Of a DNA stretch of 64,000 bases, positions 1-10,859 are shown piece by piece. The DNA is taken from the NCBI GenBank assembly GCA_028023455.1, contig JAQFVV010000030.1, forward strand, positions 4,544,501 through 4,608,500, in the 5' to 3' direction. The notes below the pieces were generated by a model that searched no databases, was not told where the DNA came from, and was given only the letters and a program-made list of their open reading frames with translations. The translations under genes and the position numbers were made by a program. Numbering within the stretch: position 1 is the stretch's first letter; each line of letters starts with the position of its first letter. Source of the stretch: Epiperipatus broadwayi. Lineage: Eukaryota > Onychophora > Udeonychophora > Euonychophora > Peripatidae.

Positions 1-505
1 CATTGAGAAGGGTGTAAGACAAGGTAACTCCATATCTCCAAAACTTTTTACAGCAGTGCTGCAAGAAATATTTTGTGGATTAAAATGGGAAGCTATAGGA
101 GTGAAAGTAAATGGAGATTATTTAAGTCATTTAGATTTTGCAGATGATGTAGTTGTTTTTGCAACTTATGCTTCAGAGCTGCAGGAAATGTTGCAGGAGT
201 TATCAGATGAAAGTAGGACTAAAGATAAATGTTAAAAGACTAAAGTAAAGTTTAATGGATTTTCTCAAAATATGAAAATAAAGATTGATTATGATGAATT
301 AGAAGAAGTTAACAGTTACAAACAACTTGGTCAGATTATTAATACATATGGAAACATAATGGATGAAATTAATCATAGGATTAAACTTGGTTGGAGTGCT
401 TTTGGTAGAAATAACTTGATACTAAAAGGAAATATATCTACGTGTCTGTAAAGGAAGATTTTTAATAAATGTGTTTTACCTGTTCTTACTTATGTATCAA
501 TAATG
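1..505 (+). pseudogene. RTE-type LINE reverse transcriptase fragment (5' cut by window edge)
   Basis: Conceptual translation from base 2 gives a non-LTR reverse transcriptase palm: GVRQGNSISPKLF, then a HLDFADDVVVF segment whose FADD is the catalytic Asp-Asp box, then SELQEMLQELSDES and the downstream KIKIDYDELEEVNSY and NHRIKLGWSAFGRNN blocks. The same blocks occur in the minus-strand copies near 43.0-43.8 kb and 51.9-52.8 kb, so this is one RTE family. An in-frame stop follows DKC near 230, another stop lies near 450, and homology ends abruptly near 500 after LPVLTY. The copy is therefore dead and 3' truncated. The endonuclease and upstream RT would lie before the window. Family-level assignment is confident; the clade name (RTE) rests on motif resemblance only. 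Confidence 0.85.
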
Positions 506-1152
506 AAAGAAAGAAACAGTGCACTGGCAAAGACAGTACTATCAGGCTTCTGAATTTTAGGCTATTAAGATCATATATAATTTTCAATGATTATCCAATT
601 TTGACAGGCAATGTCTTCCAAATTATTTATGAGGACGAATAGTTTTAATTTTAACAGTATACAAGCCTAACACGAGCATCAGTTTTGAAAGAAACTTTTT
701 AAATTCCAACCATCAATAAAGATATTAAATGTATATATATTTTGCTCTAAATCTTTTTTTTTCTGACTCTTACTTTTCTCATACGGCACATATTAAACCT
801 ATTATTTTGAAATTTCCTTGTGAGTATATGATATTTTTAGTTATTAAAATGATTCTAAAATTTTAAATACAATTTCAATAAATATTTATGCCTTTAATAT
901 TATTGTGAGAGGAAGTTTTGATAAACATATCTTCGAATTATTGCTCGCGAGTAACAAGCACACGGTATTTCCAGCACGCAAATAACACTTTATTTTTCGA
1001 AATAGTAATCTATAAACCGAAATATAATTTATATTACTTTAAAATTTATTGAAAATATTAATTGAAAGTGTAAAAAAAAAAGTTTTACAAACAATAATCT
1101 TTTAAAATAATATATTTTTGAACGATATACTGCCGTAGGGAAAAAAATTAGC

Positions 1153-1183
<31 letters not shown>

Positions 1184-1435
1184 CAGACCGAAAATCACGT
1201 TTTGTTTTATTTACAAAAAAAAAAAACCACTTTTAGAGTAAATAATTAAAAAAACAGATCGCTTTTTACAAAGTCATACTTTAAAAATACATCGATTCAT
1301 GAAATGGTGAAATAGAATGTAAAATTATTACGTTTGACCGTATATTTAAATAGTTATGACTTTATAAATTATTCACCCCTGTACATTATAGGCCCTGAAT
1401 GTTTTAAGTACTATGTTCATAAACGTTAGCAATGA
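506..1435. other. AT-rich intergenic DNA, no gene seen
   Basis: No coding signal on either strand. It contains a T-run abutting an A-run at about 1151-1184 and several shorter homopolymers. Confidence 0.6.
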
Positions 1436-1745
1436 GGCATTTAGAGGTTGCTGTTTTTACCGTGTGTAACGTGGAGAAACAGCGCCGCGTAGTGGGCTAG
1501 AATCTTGGTAGTTTCTGATAGCAGACGACACATAAGCTCGATGTGTTTACGGCAATCAGCGCCACCTAGGTTCTTGGTAGCAGACGACGCAAGCTGCCAG
1601 CCAGCTTGTGGAAAGTTCCTGTGCGTACGCATGGTGAACAGCGCCACCTATCGGCAGAAAAAGCGTCGACTGCTTTTGAGGCCCCTACCCTGTATGTTCT
1701 GTGTTTTCACACAGAAACAGCGCCTCTAGCGGCGACAGTACAGTC
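1436..1745. promoter_or_regulatory. CpG-rich island with four CTCF-like motifs
   Basis: This ~300-bp block is far richer in G+C and CpG than anything around it. It carries four related motifs of the form CAGCGCC(A/G/T)C(C/G)TA near 1482, 1550, 1640 and 1718. Read on the minus strand, the copy at ~1640 is CCGATAGGTGGCGCTG, nearly identical to the bilaterian CTCF core (CCASYAGRKGGCRSY); the copy at ~1482 also fits well. The two middle copies share CTTGGTAG and GCAGACGAC spacer words, so the block is partly an internal repeat. Short overlapping ORFs on both strands (1441-1647 minus, 1505-1729 plus) look like by-products of the GC content. CTCF binding is inferred from the motif only; the block could also be a fragment of a CpG-rich repeat. 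Confidence 0.45.
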
Positions 1746-1866
1746 TGCAAATATATCAAGCTAAAGAAAACAGGGTTTAAATAATTTCTGATATTGTATA
1801 ATGATTAAAGATAACTGCATATCATTTGACAAAATAAAGCATTTAAACTATCTATATTAAATTTAA

Positions 1867-2145
1867 ATTATATATATTGTTTATAACACTTCTTTCATAT
1901 ACACTTCGATGCAAACAAATTTTTTAAAAAACTTATTTTCCTTACAGTTTCGACTGTCCAGCAGTCTTCATCAGAGCTCTAATCATCTTCTCTGCTTTAA
2001 TTTTAATTAAAGCAGAAAAGAAGATTAGAGCTCTGATGAAGACTGCAGGACAGTCAAAAGTGTAAGGAAAATAAAGAAGTTTTTAAGAAAATTTATTGCA
2101 TTGAAGTGTATATAAAAGAAGTGTTATAAGCGATATATATATGAT
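1867..2145. repeat. Fold-back element, family F (copy 1)
   Basis: Two ~135-bp arms are inverted around a centre near 2003 (TTAATTTTAATTAA). The arms contain GCTCTGATGAAGACTGC and its complement, followed by CAGTCAAAAGTGTAAGG on the right arm. The right-arm order CTGATGA, a 5-bp hairpin (GACTG/CAGTC), then a decayed GAAA mimics a hammerhead core. The same element recurs at 44920-45360 and 58587-58925. Confidence 0.75.
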
Positions 2146-2814
2146 TATATGAAGATATGCAAAGAAAGTGAAAGAGAAGAATAAGAGAAATTTAAATTAT
2201 CTAAAAAAATGTTATTAAATATATAATCAAAAACATGATGCTTACAAATGATAAAAGATGGTACAAAAACATTTCTCTTCTAAGGCGTTCTTAAGATTTG
2301 TAAAAGGATTTTACTAATCCGATATTTTAGGCCACATATCTCAATGAGGAAATGTTAATGAAGTATATGTTAATAAGTAAATATCTTACACATCAAAAGT
2401 TTTTTGAACATATAATGACTTACTAATTAACAATTCTAATAATGGAAAAATAATAATCCAGACTTACATTCAATTTTAATAGTCATAATGCAATAAAATT
2501 TTATTAAATAAAAATACAGAAAACGTCATACAACTTGAAATAGAATTTTAACTTGATTCATATTTTTCTGGAAATAAATAGTATTAAGAAAAAAAAACAA
2601 CAACATTAAGTCCTTTTAGAAGAATTATAACTTAAACATCAGTACAGGACTACTATTCAAAAATTATGCTACAATAGAAAAGAATTAGTATACAAAAAAC
2701 AAATAGTTAAAGAATTAAAATAAATAAGTAATGAATGAAAATATAATTATTATGGCATACACACACACAAACAGCAGCAACAACAAAGAATTGTGTTCTT
2801 ACAACAATATCATA
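2146..2814. other. AT-rich DNA, no gene seen
   Basis: No coding or structured element recognised. A short CA-rich patch lies at 2756-2772. Confidence 0.55.
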
Positions 2815-2990
2815 ATATTCTTTATAGATATAATAAATATCTCCATACTTCCCCATTTTTTTAAAAAACACATATAAATAAAGATACAATAAAAGACAAA
2901 TGACCTCCAAGATGCATTTCGTGCTGAATCAGCACTCATCACTTGGCCCAGGCCACAATCTCTCATATACATCTTTATTATATGCAAAGT
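2815..2990 (-). mobile_element. Hammerhead-bearing element, family E (partial, minus)
   Basis: On the minus strand, about 2902-2954 reads GTGATGA, then a 5-bp stem (GTGCT...AGCAC) and GAAA, flanked by CCAA and TTGG segments that pair. This is the family-E hammerhead layout. The first core base is G instead of C, a change expected to abolish cleavage. The flank CTTTATAGATATAATAAA at ~2819 is repeated at ~3232, so a second fragment of the same neighbourhood lies just downstream. Confidence 0.6.
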
Positions 2991-3725
2991 ATTTATCTAG
3001 AATACATTGTTACATTTTCGTTTACCATTGTCAAACTTCCTCCACTCACAACTTTGACGCCATGCATTTCAGATAAATAGACTAATGATTATTACTAATC
3101 ATTTTCGAAACTAGAGATTATCTCTATCACAGATATAAATTTTAAACCTCAGTTAAAGATTAATATATCTGATTTTTTTTTTTTAATTTACATACACGGA
3201 GTTATTCACCTTTCTCTATCCCCGTATGTAATATCTTTATAGATATAATAAACATCTCTATACTTTCCCCATTACAATATTCACACAAAAATATCATTTT
3301 AGAACCTTGGAATGAAAAAATTTAAATGTTGGATTACGAATAATATTGAAATCAATATCTGTAAAAAAAAAAAAAAGACAAAGAATAAACCTAATCAGAA
3401 TGTTTTTTGCCTTTACACAATCCGTACCTTTAAAATGAGAATGAAAAAGTATTTTATAACAATGACTTAATTTCGGCCCCCCAATGTGCTTAAATATTAA
3501 TTATGCAGATTTCTCTATTCATTCTAATTAAAGGAATAAATTTCAAGAAAAGGGAAGCAAGTTGGGATTATTAAAATAAAAATGTCAAACATTATTACCA
3601 GCAGAATTGTACTTAAAAATTATATTTATAATCCAAAGCATATAATAATATTGATCATTCAAATATGTGTATGTTTGTGGGTATGCATGATGAAGTGGGG
3701 GTTTTCTTCTTTATAACCTAAAAAT
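2991..3725. other. AT-rich DNA with a partial duplicate of 2818-2860
   Basis: Bases ~3230-3272 repeat the ATAGATATAATAAA...CTTCCCCATT block from ~2822. Nothing else is recognised. Confidence 0.5.
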
Positions 3726-3739
3726 GAGTGTATTATATT

Positions 3740-3836
3740 TGTCAAGCGTTGGTGGTCTAGTGGTTAGCGTAGCTGCCTTCGAAGCAGCTGGCCTGGGTTC
3801 GCTTTCCGGTCAACGCATTTGTCATATAAAAAAAAA
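3740..3836 (+). mobile_element. Minimal tRNA-derived SINE, family S (copy 1)
   Basis: The tRNA-like body at 3746-3817 has a cloverleaf order: GCGTTGG/CAACGC acceptor, A-box GGTCTAGTGG, anticodon arm GCTGC-CTTCGAA-GCAGC (anticodon TCG), and B-box GGTTCGC. It is preceded by TGTCAA, followed by TTTGTCATAT and then an A-run. Imperfect direct repeats GAGTGTATT (3726-3734) and GAATGTATT (3837-3845) flank it as target duplications. The acceptor stem and leader match three other copies in the window. It is unlikely to be a functional tRNA because the B-box is damaged and it has SINE-like flanks. Confidence 0.75.
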
Positions 3837-3845
3837 GAATGTATT

Positions 3846-4800
3846 TACAGTGAAGCTCACAATAATTATAGCTTTCTTGTAATTATTGTTATTACTTTTA
3901 TTTATACTGTAATTATGCACAAGTTTTTATTTAAATTACTTCAGTTAAATATTCCATTTGCAACAATAATTAACAAAAAGGCTACAATTATGATAAGCTT
4001 AATCAAAAGTGCACTTAGCTTTAGGTTATAAAGAAGAAATCACTTTAATAGGCATATGAACAAACATATGCAAATTTGAATCTCAAATACAAATGAAGGG
4101 GAAATCAATATAATATTGATCACTAAAAAAAATAGAAAGGCAGATAAATTATAAAAATCTTCTTCATTACAATAAGTGTGAAAGTTAAAAAATATTCCAA
4201 AGAAGTCCCTTCTCCATATTAATTCAATACAATTTATTTATTTATTTAATTATTAACAGCACATCAAAGAGAAATCTGTAGAGATTCCAACCAGAAGGCA
4301 ATTCATAACAGCCTTATTAAGGTCTTCAATTTTACTACAATCACCATAAATTTGACTATCATAAATGTGTGACTGTGTTATCCATATCTATATGGGGCAA
4401 TTATTTTTTAATTTCATTTATTTAATAGATAAGTACATCATGGGTTGTTTTGAATCTATTAATATTATGATATTGTCTAAGAAGATCAAATCCAGCAAGA
4501 TTTATTTTATTGTTGGATCTGGAAAAACAAATTTGTTCAAAATCTTGTAAAAACTCTACTTTTATTCTATAATTCTTTAGTTACTGAAAGGAGTTTTGGT
4601 TTAATATCCAGAAAGACAAACATTTTTGAGATAAATCTTGGGTGATTAAACTGTATCATAAACTACTGATAATTAGTTTTTTATGCACCTTCTGTGAGGT
4701 AACTTCTCTTCTGATATTTAGTAGAGAGTTATGTGAAAGAACAAAAAATCCTTTATATATGTGGATTTGAATATTTAAATGAATAATTCAAAGATGTGTG
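3846..4800. other. AT-rich DNA, no gene seen
   Basis: The short ORFs here (3819-4031, 4365-4550) have no recognisable domain and the composition of random AT-rich DNA. The region may be intron if the candidate exon downstream is real. Confidence 0.5.
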
Positions 4801-4819
4801 ATCATTTTTTCTCTAACAG

Positions 4820-4890
4820 GGGGACACTATCTACCAATAGAACACGCTAATGCTAAGGGAGCTGTCACTAAAGTAATTTCTGAATTTGAG
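4820..4890 (+). CDS. Candidate internal exon of an unidentified host gene
   Basis: A pyrimidine-rich tract ending in CTCTAACAG at 4811-4819 is followed by 71 bp of markedly higher GC that stays open in one frame only. It encodes GHYLPIEHANAKGAVTK then VISEFE, and is followed by GT at 4891. The exon would enter with two bases completing a split codon and leave at a codon boundary. The donor GAG|GTTGCA is weak; an alternative donor AAA|GTAATT at 4872 would end it six codons earlier. I do not recognise the protein. The residue mix is protein-like, unlike the Lys/Asn/Ile-rich translations of surrounding AT-rich DNA. No neighbouring exon was found, so introns would be long. Confidence 0.45.
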
Positions 4891-4899
4891 GTTGCATTA

Positions 4900-5924
4900 T
4901 TCAATTTTACTTATTAACTGTATATATTAAAATATTTTGATTAAAAAAACACCAATAGGAGAATTCAATGTATAATGTATCATTAAAAAACAACTCCTAC
5001 AAAGAACATAGCATTTTGCCATTTAACATGCAAAACAATTTAAATAATTTGGAGTAGCCTGGAATAACAAATAAGTCTGAAAAGACCATTTGGACTTTTT
5101 TTTTTCAATTAAGTAAATTAAATTTTATAAAATTACAAATCCTATAATACACAGCCTATTGACATTAGAGGTAAAAACAAAATTTGTTTTTGAGAAGATG
5201 AATTTCAATGCATGATATAATTATTAATTATATCATTCCTTTGATACTAAAAAAAAATAAAGATTTTTTTTAATGACCAAATTTAACAAAGCCCCACTAA
5301 ATAAGATCATTCAATGATTAAAAATCTCAATATCCAAATATTGACTAAAGCTTGACACAATAATACAAGACGATACGATATCGACAGCTAAATCAACATA
5401 TATTTGATTTTTATATACAAAAAAAAAAAGAATGAGAACTCATAACGTTAAACTGAATTCTAAGTAAAACCAAAATCTGGAGGGTAAAAATAGAAGAAAT
5501 TCAATCATGAGTTAGAAATAGAATCGATTATATAATATTTGTAAATCTGCTAAGTATCAAAGAAAAACTAAACTAAAACAATAATTTAATAATTACGATT
5601 AATTCTTTTATTTTAAAAAGACAAGAAAATTGCAAACGTTACTTTTATGTTATACGAAAAAAAAAACAAATAGATTAAATAGTCAATAATATATATAAAT
5701 AACTTAATGAGCATATAAATATATATGCGCCAATTTCTCAGTCTCATTAATTGTATACTGTAATTTAGACTTATAATAATAACTTCATTAAAATTAAATT
5801 TAACACTAAAAAATATTAAAAGAATTGCAAACTCAGATCCCGCATAAGCTGAAAACTAAGTGCTGTACTAATTATTACAAAAATATATATACTGATTATT
5901 ACAAAATGAAATGTAATATATATT
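4900..5924. other. AT-rich DNA, no gene seen
   Basis: Only homopolymers and TA-rich stretches are visible. Confidence 0.55.
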
Positions 5925-6062
5925 AAGGCTATAAAACTATCCGCCTAAAAAAACGACAGTAGGGGCCTCTGAAAATCTTAAACACAAGATTTATTTAAAA
6001 GACAAGAGGTCCCTACTGTCGTTTTTTCAGGCGCATAGTCTTAAGGTTATAGCCTTAATATA
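5925..6062. repeat. Fold-back element, family G (copy 1)
   Basis: The arms read TATTAAGGCTATAA...ACGACAGTAGGGGCCTC and the complement ...GAGGTCCCTACTGTCGT...TTATAGCCTTAATA. The arms are ~60 bp with a few mismatches and a short loop around 5990. They share the GTAGGGACCTCT and AAGGCTRTAACCTTA words with 55785-55966 and 57590-57665. Confidence 0.75.
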
Positions 6063-7788
6063 TATTACTTTACGTAACGAGTGTGTACTTTACAAATTTA
6101 AAATGAATGATATATTCCTCACTATATATATTCATACAATGTTACATTAAAAAATTATTATTAAATATAATGTTTATGCAATAAAAACTTGTTTTTTAAT
6201 TGAAAGACAATGGATTGTATTAAAATAATTCACAAAGTAAGACTAAAAAGGGCTTCTATTACAACTGAACTTTTTGGTTGATTTTACAATCTTGCAAATC
6301 TTTGATAAAATATGACGCAATTGTCTGGTTTTATTAAAAATTATTTACTTCTTTACTTTAATCTGCATTCTTTTTAAAGAATTTTTGGCTAAAGATAGTA
6401 GTTTTGTTAGGGTGCATTAATAAAAATCAATATGTATTGAACATTTATTTTTACAATATAACTTGTTGAAAATGATCTAAAAAAAATATTAAGTATGAGA
6501 TAAACATAAAGATAAAAGAAGTGATAGAAATTCTTCAGCTTTTTGTTTTGTTATGACGAAAATGAGGATACGAGGACATGGTATGTGAATTAATAAAACA
6601 GTTTTTATTAAAATAAGAAAAGAAAAAGACTTGCATCAGTGTTAAAAGAATAATTTAGTGATTGTCGATGAAAAGGATGTAATAGAGGACAATTATAAAT
6701 GTTTTGTGTTATATAATATTTTTTATAAATGGAGTATTTCATTCAGCTAATAGAATTTCTGGATATATTGACTATGCACATTGATATCTGGATGATGATT
6801 TATTATCAGAAATATTTTCCTACACATAAGATCATCTTTATCAAGGATATATTATTTACATAGTCAATAATTTTGTATGTATTTTAGAAATAAACATTAA
6901 TAATTACTATTTTGTGGATGTTTTTAGTAGTGGTTTATTAATTAAATCTTTTCATTTGATTATTGTTTGTCATTTTAAATGTTTTAATTTACTAAAGTTG
7001 ACAATGATTTCAGATATAGAGTGAACAGTAAATAATTAATAAGCACTATCCTACCAAGGGTATTTTCTGTTGTCTTGTGAGATATGATGTAGTTTTTCAA
7101 AGATTAAATACTGCTTCCACTATTTTTTTTCTTACATCTATCCCTTCTTTTTCTTTTGTTCTCTTTTTGCTTTTTATCTTATTTCAGTCATTTAAGCTGA
7201 TATAAATCATGGGCTTTATTTGCTTCTCCTACCTCCCCCCCTTCCACCAACTCTACAAATGTGAATAAAGTTTAAAAAGTGGTATAATATGGTCTACCCT
7301 TTAAAATGTGAATATGTTATCATGCCTAGAGGATCACCATTTTAACAATGTAAATAGTTGTAGGCAGCATAGTAGGAGTTAATGGCAATAATAAATATAA
7401 GCATTTCACATTTTTAGAAACATGGAATATGTAAATTTTGCTTGAATTATAAACTTTTATGAGATCTGAATTAGAAGTGACCATATTTAAAGATTTATCA
7501 AAGTATACAATTGATTTAATTAGTCTTATAGTTCAATGACACACAAAATGAGATAGGCATTAATACCAATGGGGAGAGAGCAAATTATTCAATACAAAAA
7601 TTGAATAAGCAGTCTGTGATAAAATTATTTAGTAGAAAATTGAATTTATCAACACACATAATACATAGTTCAGCACAAATAAAGATTACTTGCTATTCTA
7701 AATTAGTTTAGGAAAGGAACTGCAAAGATGTATTTTAATGACTGTTAAAATATTTTTTAAAAAAGTAACTACTTAGAAAAATTTAATT
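6063..7788. other. AT-rich DNA, no gene seen
   Basis: A pyrimidine-rich tract lies at ~7125-7245. No ORF of interest and no known repeat recognised. Confidence 0.5.
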
Positions 7789-7801
7789 AAACTGCATATA
7801 T

Positions 7802-8345
7802 CACATGATCACATTTCCTATACTAGCACATTAATTGTTGATAAACAGAGCAAAACTCTCCATACAGTATTGCCACCTGTGCTAAACAGAGTAATCAATG
7901 GATGCCAGAAGGCTTGTGCATAAAATTCCTATCTAATGCCTACTCATCCAATATCCCCAGACTAGTTTCTGGCTTGTGGCCTTCGTCAGTGAGGAGCTTT
8001 GGATCTGAGAGCACTGCATCTAGATCTTAGGATCCATATGACTATATAAGCTATTGATCTTAGATTGAAAATATTTTTTGTGTTTTCAATTTCATTCTCA
8101 TAGTTTTGTAGTTAAGTAGAGATAAAAGGTGGTTGCTAGAGGATTGCATTAGATCCTAAGATCTAGATGCAGTGCTCTCAGATCCAAAGATCCTCACTGA
8201 CGAAGGCCACAAGCCAGAAACTAGTCTGGGGATATTGGATGAGTAGGCATTAGATAGGGATTTTATGCACAAGCCTTCTGGCATCCATTGATTACTCTGT
8301 TTAGCACAGGTGGCAATACTGTATAGAGAGTTTTGCTCTGTTTAT
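7802..8345. mobile_element. Fold-back ribozyme-like element, family A (copy 1, full inverted pair)
   Basis: Two inverted arms each carry the family-A unit (CAAAACTCTCCATACAG at the outside, then AATCAATGGATGCCAGAAGG, then the hammerhead-like core). It is flanked by a perfect 13-bp direct repeat, AAACTGCATATAT, at 7789-7801 and 8346-8358. The plus-strand core at 8181-8241 reads CTGACGA, a GGC/GCC hairpin, then GAAAC, TA, GTC. Outside it, ATCCAA/TTGGAT and ATCCTCA/TGGGGAT can pair as a two-part stem I with a small internal loop. The minus-strand copy lies at 7946-8004. Confidence 0.8.
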
Positions 8346-8656
8346 AAACTGCATATATTCTATCAAAGCTAAAAAGTTAGTGGCTAATTCTGATGACAAC
8401 ATAACTTTGTATTTCAAACTAAAGAAAATGAACTATAGAGTGAATAATATATATATATGTATAATGATATTGGTTTCATGAAAATAAAAAGTGAGATCAG
8501 TTTTAAGTTGGGTTTTGGATATTCTTAATTTTGATAACAATTCTTGTGCAGATACTTCAAGTAAAGTAAAATGACATGGCATTAAACACCTAAAGATGAG
8601 TAAAGCCTCAGTCTATAACTTTTTATCCCAGAACCTGAATTTTTATGTGTGGAGAA

Positions 8657-8717
8657 GATAATCTGGACCAACTGATAAGTGCTAGTTTAGCATGAAATAC
8701 TATATTGGTGATTATTT
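8657..8717 (+). ncRNA. Hammerhead-type ribozyme relic, family E
   Basis: Order: GATAATC, TGG bulge, ACCAA, CTGATAA, hairpin GTGCT...AGCAT, GAAA, ATACTATA, TTGGT, GATTATT. Stem I (ACCAA/TTGGT plus GATAATC/GATTATT) is intact. The conserved G8 is A, and the closing pair of stem II is G-T, so activity is doubtful. It sits in a partial family-E element (about 8640-8820) that ends in the usual tRNA-like tail region. Confidence 0.65.
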
Positions 8718-8719
8718 TA

Positions 8720-9065
8720 TTTTTTCGACATGTGTGTGATCAAGGGTATCAGTGGTATGAGATAGCATGGATGGTTGAGAGTCATATGAAAGTATGCGAT
8801 CAACCCCCCTATATATTACATATATAAGTGCAGGTATGAAAAAGTCTGTTCTGAAGAAAAAAAATTTGCATCTCGAAAAAAAAAAATTATCTTAGAGTAA
8901 TTGAAAGATATACTGACAAAACTATCAATAACACACAAAGAAACAAAAAATATTTGAAAAGTACGAAGAAATATAATGCAACCATTGTCGTTAAGCATTT
9001 TGACTGTATAATCGTAAAAAGAAAACACCTGCTGAAAGAACAATATGATATGACTCTGTCACATA
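8720..9065. other. Tail of family-E element and AT-rich DNA
   Basis: 8740-8815 is the family-E 3' region (GTATCAGTGGTATGAGATAG onward). The overlapping ORFs at 8816-9331 on both strands have no domain and are not supported as genes. Confidence 0.45.
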
Positions 9066-9069
9066 ACTC

Positions 9070-9665
9070 TAACTTATGTATTGCATTATTTGAAAATCCA
9101 AAGCTCCTTACTGATGAAAGCCATAAGCTGGAAACTAGTCTGGAGATATTGAATAAGATAACACAGGATGGGGATTTCTTAAACACTATCATCTGGCATC
9201 TGTTACTTACTAAATTTTACAGTAAGCAGTGCAGAGGTGGTCTAAGAAAGATGTATGCTGCTAAAACAGCAACATTTAAACTGGAGTCATGTATTTTTAT
9301 TGGTTTATACCAAATCCTGATCACAGGATAGCTACTCAACCTAAAAACATCATAATATATAGAAACTGAACTGCATTTAGATCTATATGACTATACAAGC
9401 AAGTTGTCTAATTTTAAAAATATTTATATGTTTTTCAATTTGGACTGAGGTAAATGATGGCTTCCAGAAAAAAAGTGTGTTTATCCTAAAGGCCCAAGTG
9501 CACTGATCCAAAATCTAAAAATCCTCTCTGATAAAAGCCATAAGCTTGAAATTAGTCTGGGAATATTGGATAGATCAGTACAGGATAGGGATTTATTAAG
9601 CACTATGATCTGGCATCTATTGCTTATTAAAGCTTACAGTAAGTGATATAGAGGAGATAAAAAAT
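9070..9665 (+). repeat. Tandem pair of diverged family-A hammerhead-like units
   Basis: Two related segments lie in the same orientation about 417 bp apart. The first has CTGATGA at 9111, AGC/GCT hairpin, GAAACTAGTCTGG. The second has CTGATAA at 9528, the same hairpin, GAAATTAGTCTGGG. Each is followed by GGAT(A/G)GGGATTT and ATCTGGCATCT(A/G)TT blocks homologous to family A. The tandem, same-strand arrangement differs from the inverted arrangement of most copies. Confidence 0.55.
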
Positions 9666-9669
9666 GAAC

Positions 9670-10150
9670 AATATGATTAAACAATGTGCTTTTTGTTGAT
9701 TTTGAAAAATCAATTGATAATATAAAAACTAACATCTGGACTAGGCTAAAAATACTTAATAACTACTCATCATACACAAAGTCATCAATTAATAAATGAG
9801 GTTTTGGAAATATAATTAAGAGTGAAAAAGTTGTTGTTTTTTTTACCTTTCTAATTCATATTAGGTTTGGCCTACCAAAGTGAACAGCTATGAAAACTCC
9901 AAGTAGAAGGATATTAATTACTATTAAATATCTGGATTATATAAATGGCATCTAATCACTGAAATGTTATGGACATAAATGATAATGAGATTATGTTACT
10001 AGATGATGAGCTATAATAACATGGCCTTACAATAAATACCAAAAAAGACAAAAATTATGAGTTTAAACAATTGTATTGCTATGTAATTAAAAATTGACTA
10101 TCAGGATTTAGATTGTTTATGCCAACTAAAAAGCTTTATAACCCAAAATA
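9670..10150 (+). pseudogene. Decayed LINE reverse transcriptase
   Basis: Broken translation includes LFVDFEKSIDNIKTNIWTRL at ~9690-9750, matching the 'FVDFEKAFDS...W' RT motif of RTE/CR1-like LINEs. Further on it includes LTINTKKTKIMSLN at ~10030-10070, matching the 'GLKINTKKTKVM' motif downstream of the YXDD box. Several stops and frameshifts lie between them. The YADD box itself is not recognisable. The remnant is older than the RTE copies elsewhere in the window. Confidence 0.55.
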
Positions 10151-10343
10151 AAAGTTCAAAAAAAATATTGTAAGCAAAATATGATAGTCTACAAAATTAA
10201 AAGTTAAAATTGCATATTTTTTAAAGTAGTGTAAAATCTGTTTTTCAATGTAAATGTGAAACTTGAAAAATAATCCAGAAGCTGTGTATATTTACCAACA
10301 AATGCCTTCACAGTATTTCACTCCTATAATTATTACCTTTAAA

Positions 10344-10752
10344 CCACTAAACATCACATGATCACTATTTCTTATGCTTGCTCATAACTGTTATTAAAAC
10401 AAGCAAAACTTTCCATACAGTAGTGCCACTCAGTGCAAGCCAGAGTAATCAATGGATGCCAGAAGGCTTGTGCATAAAATCCTTATCTAGTGCCTATTCA
10501 TCCAATATCCCCAGACTAGTTTCTGGATTGTGGCTTTCATCAGTGAGGAGCCTCAGATCTGAAAGAACTGTACCTAGGTCTTAGGATCTAATGCATGAGT
10601 AGGCACTAGATAGGGATTTTATGCATAAAGCTTCTGGCATCCATTGATTATTCTGGCTTGCATTGAGTGACACTACTGTATGGAGAGTTTTGCCTGTTTT
10701 AATAACAGTTATGAGCAAGCATAAGAAAACATCATGTGATGTTTAGTGGTGA
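10344..10752. mobile_element. Fold-back element, family A (copy 2)
   Basis: Terminal inverted segments run CCACTAAACATCACATGATC (10346 onward) to GATGTTTAGTGG (ending ~10751), with CAAAACTYTCCATACAGTAG inside. A minus-strand hammerhead-like core lies at ~10498-10556 (CTGATGA, hairpin, GAAACTAGTC). This copy shows the longest outer arms of the family. No clean target duplication was found. Confidence 0.75.
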
Positions 10753-10859
10753 AATAAAAACTCAGTAATTAATTTTATACCAAATTAATCTACTAAGAAT
10801 AATTTAATTAATACATATCTGTTTACCATCTATTTATGCCATATTTGAAATACAGGCAT

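Noticed and set aside
1505-1729. 74-codon ORF with Cys/Arg-rich sequence in the CpG island
   Set aside because: It and its opposite-strand partner arise from high GC and repeated CAGCGCC words. No family resemblance.
1895-2115. Simple DNA-transposon MITE
   Set aside because: No fixed-length target duplication. Another copy has a 12-bp duplication and the arms carry ribozyme-like cores, so a retro-type origin is preferred, though not proven.
8887-9331. Overlapping ORFs of 101 and 125 codons on opposite strands
   Set aside because: No domain on either strand. The plus one runs through the diverged family-A ribozyme unit, so it is repeat DNA read as protein.
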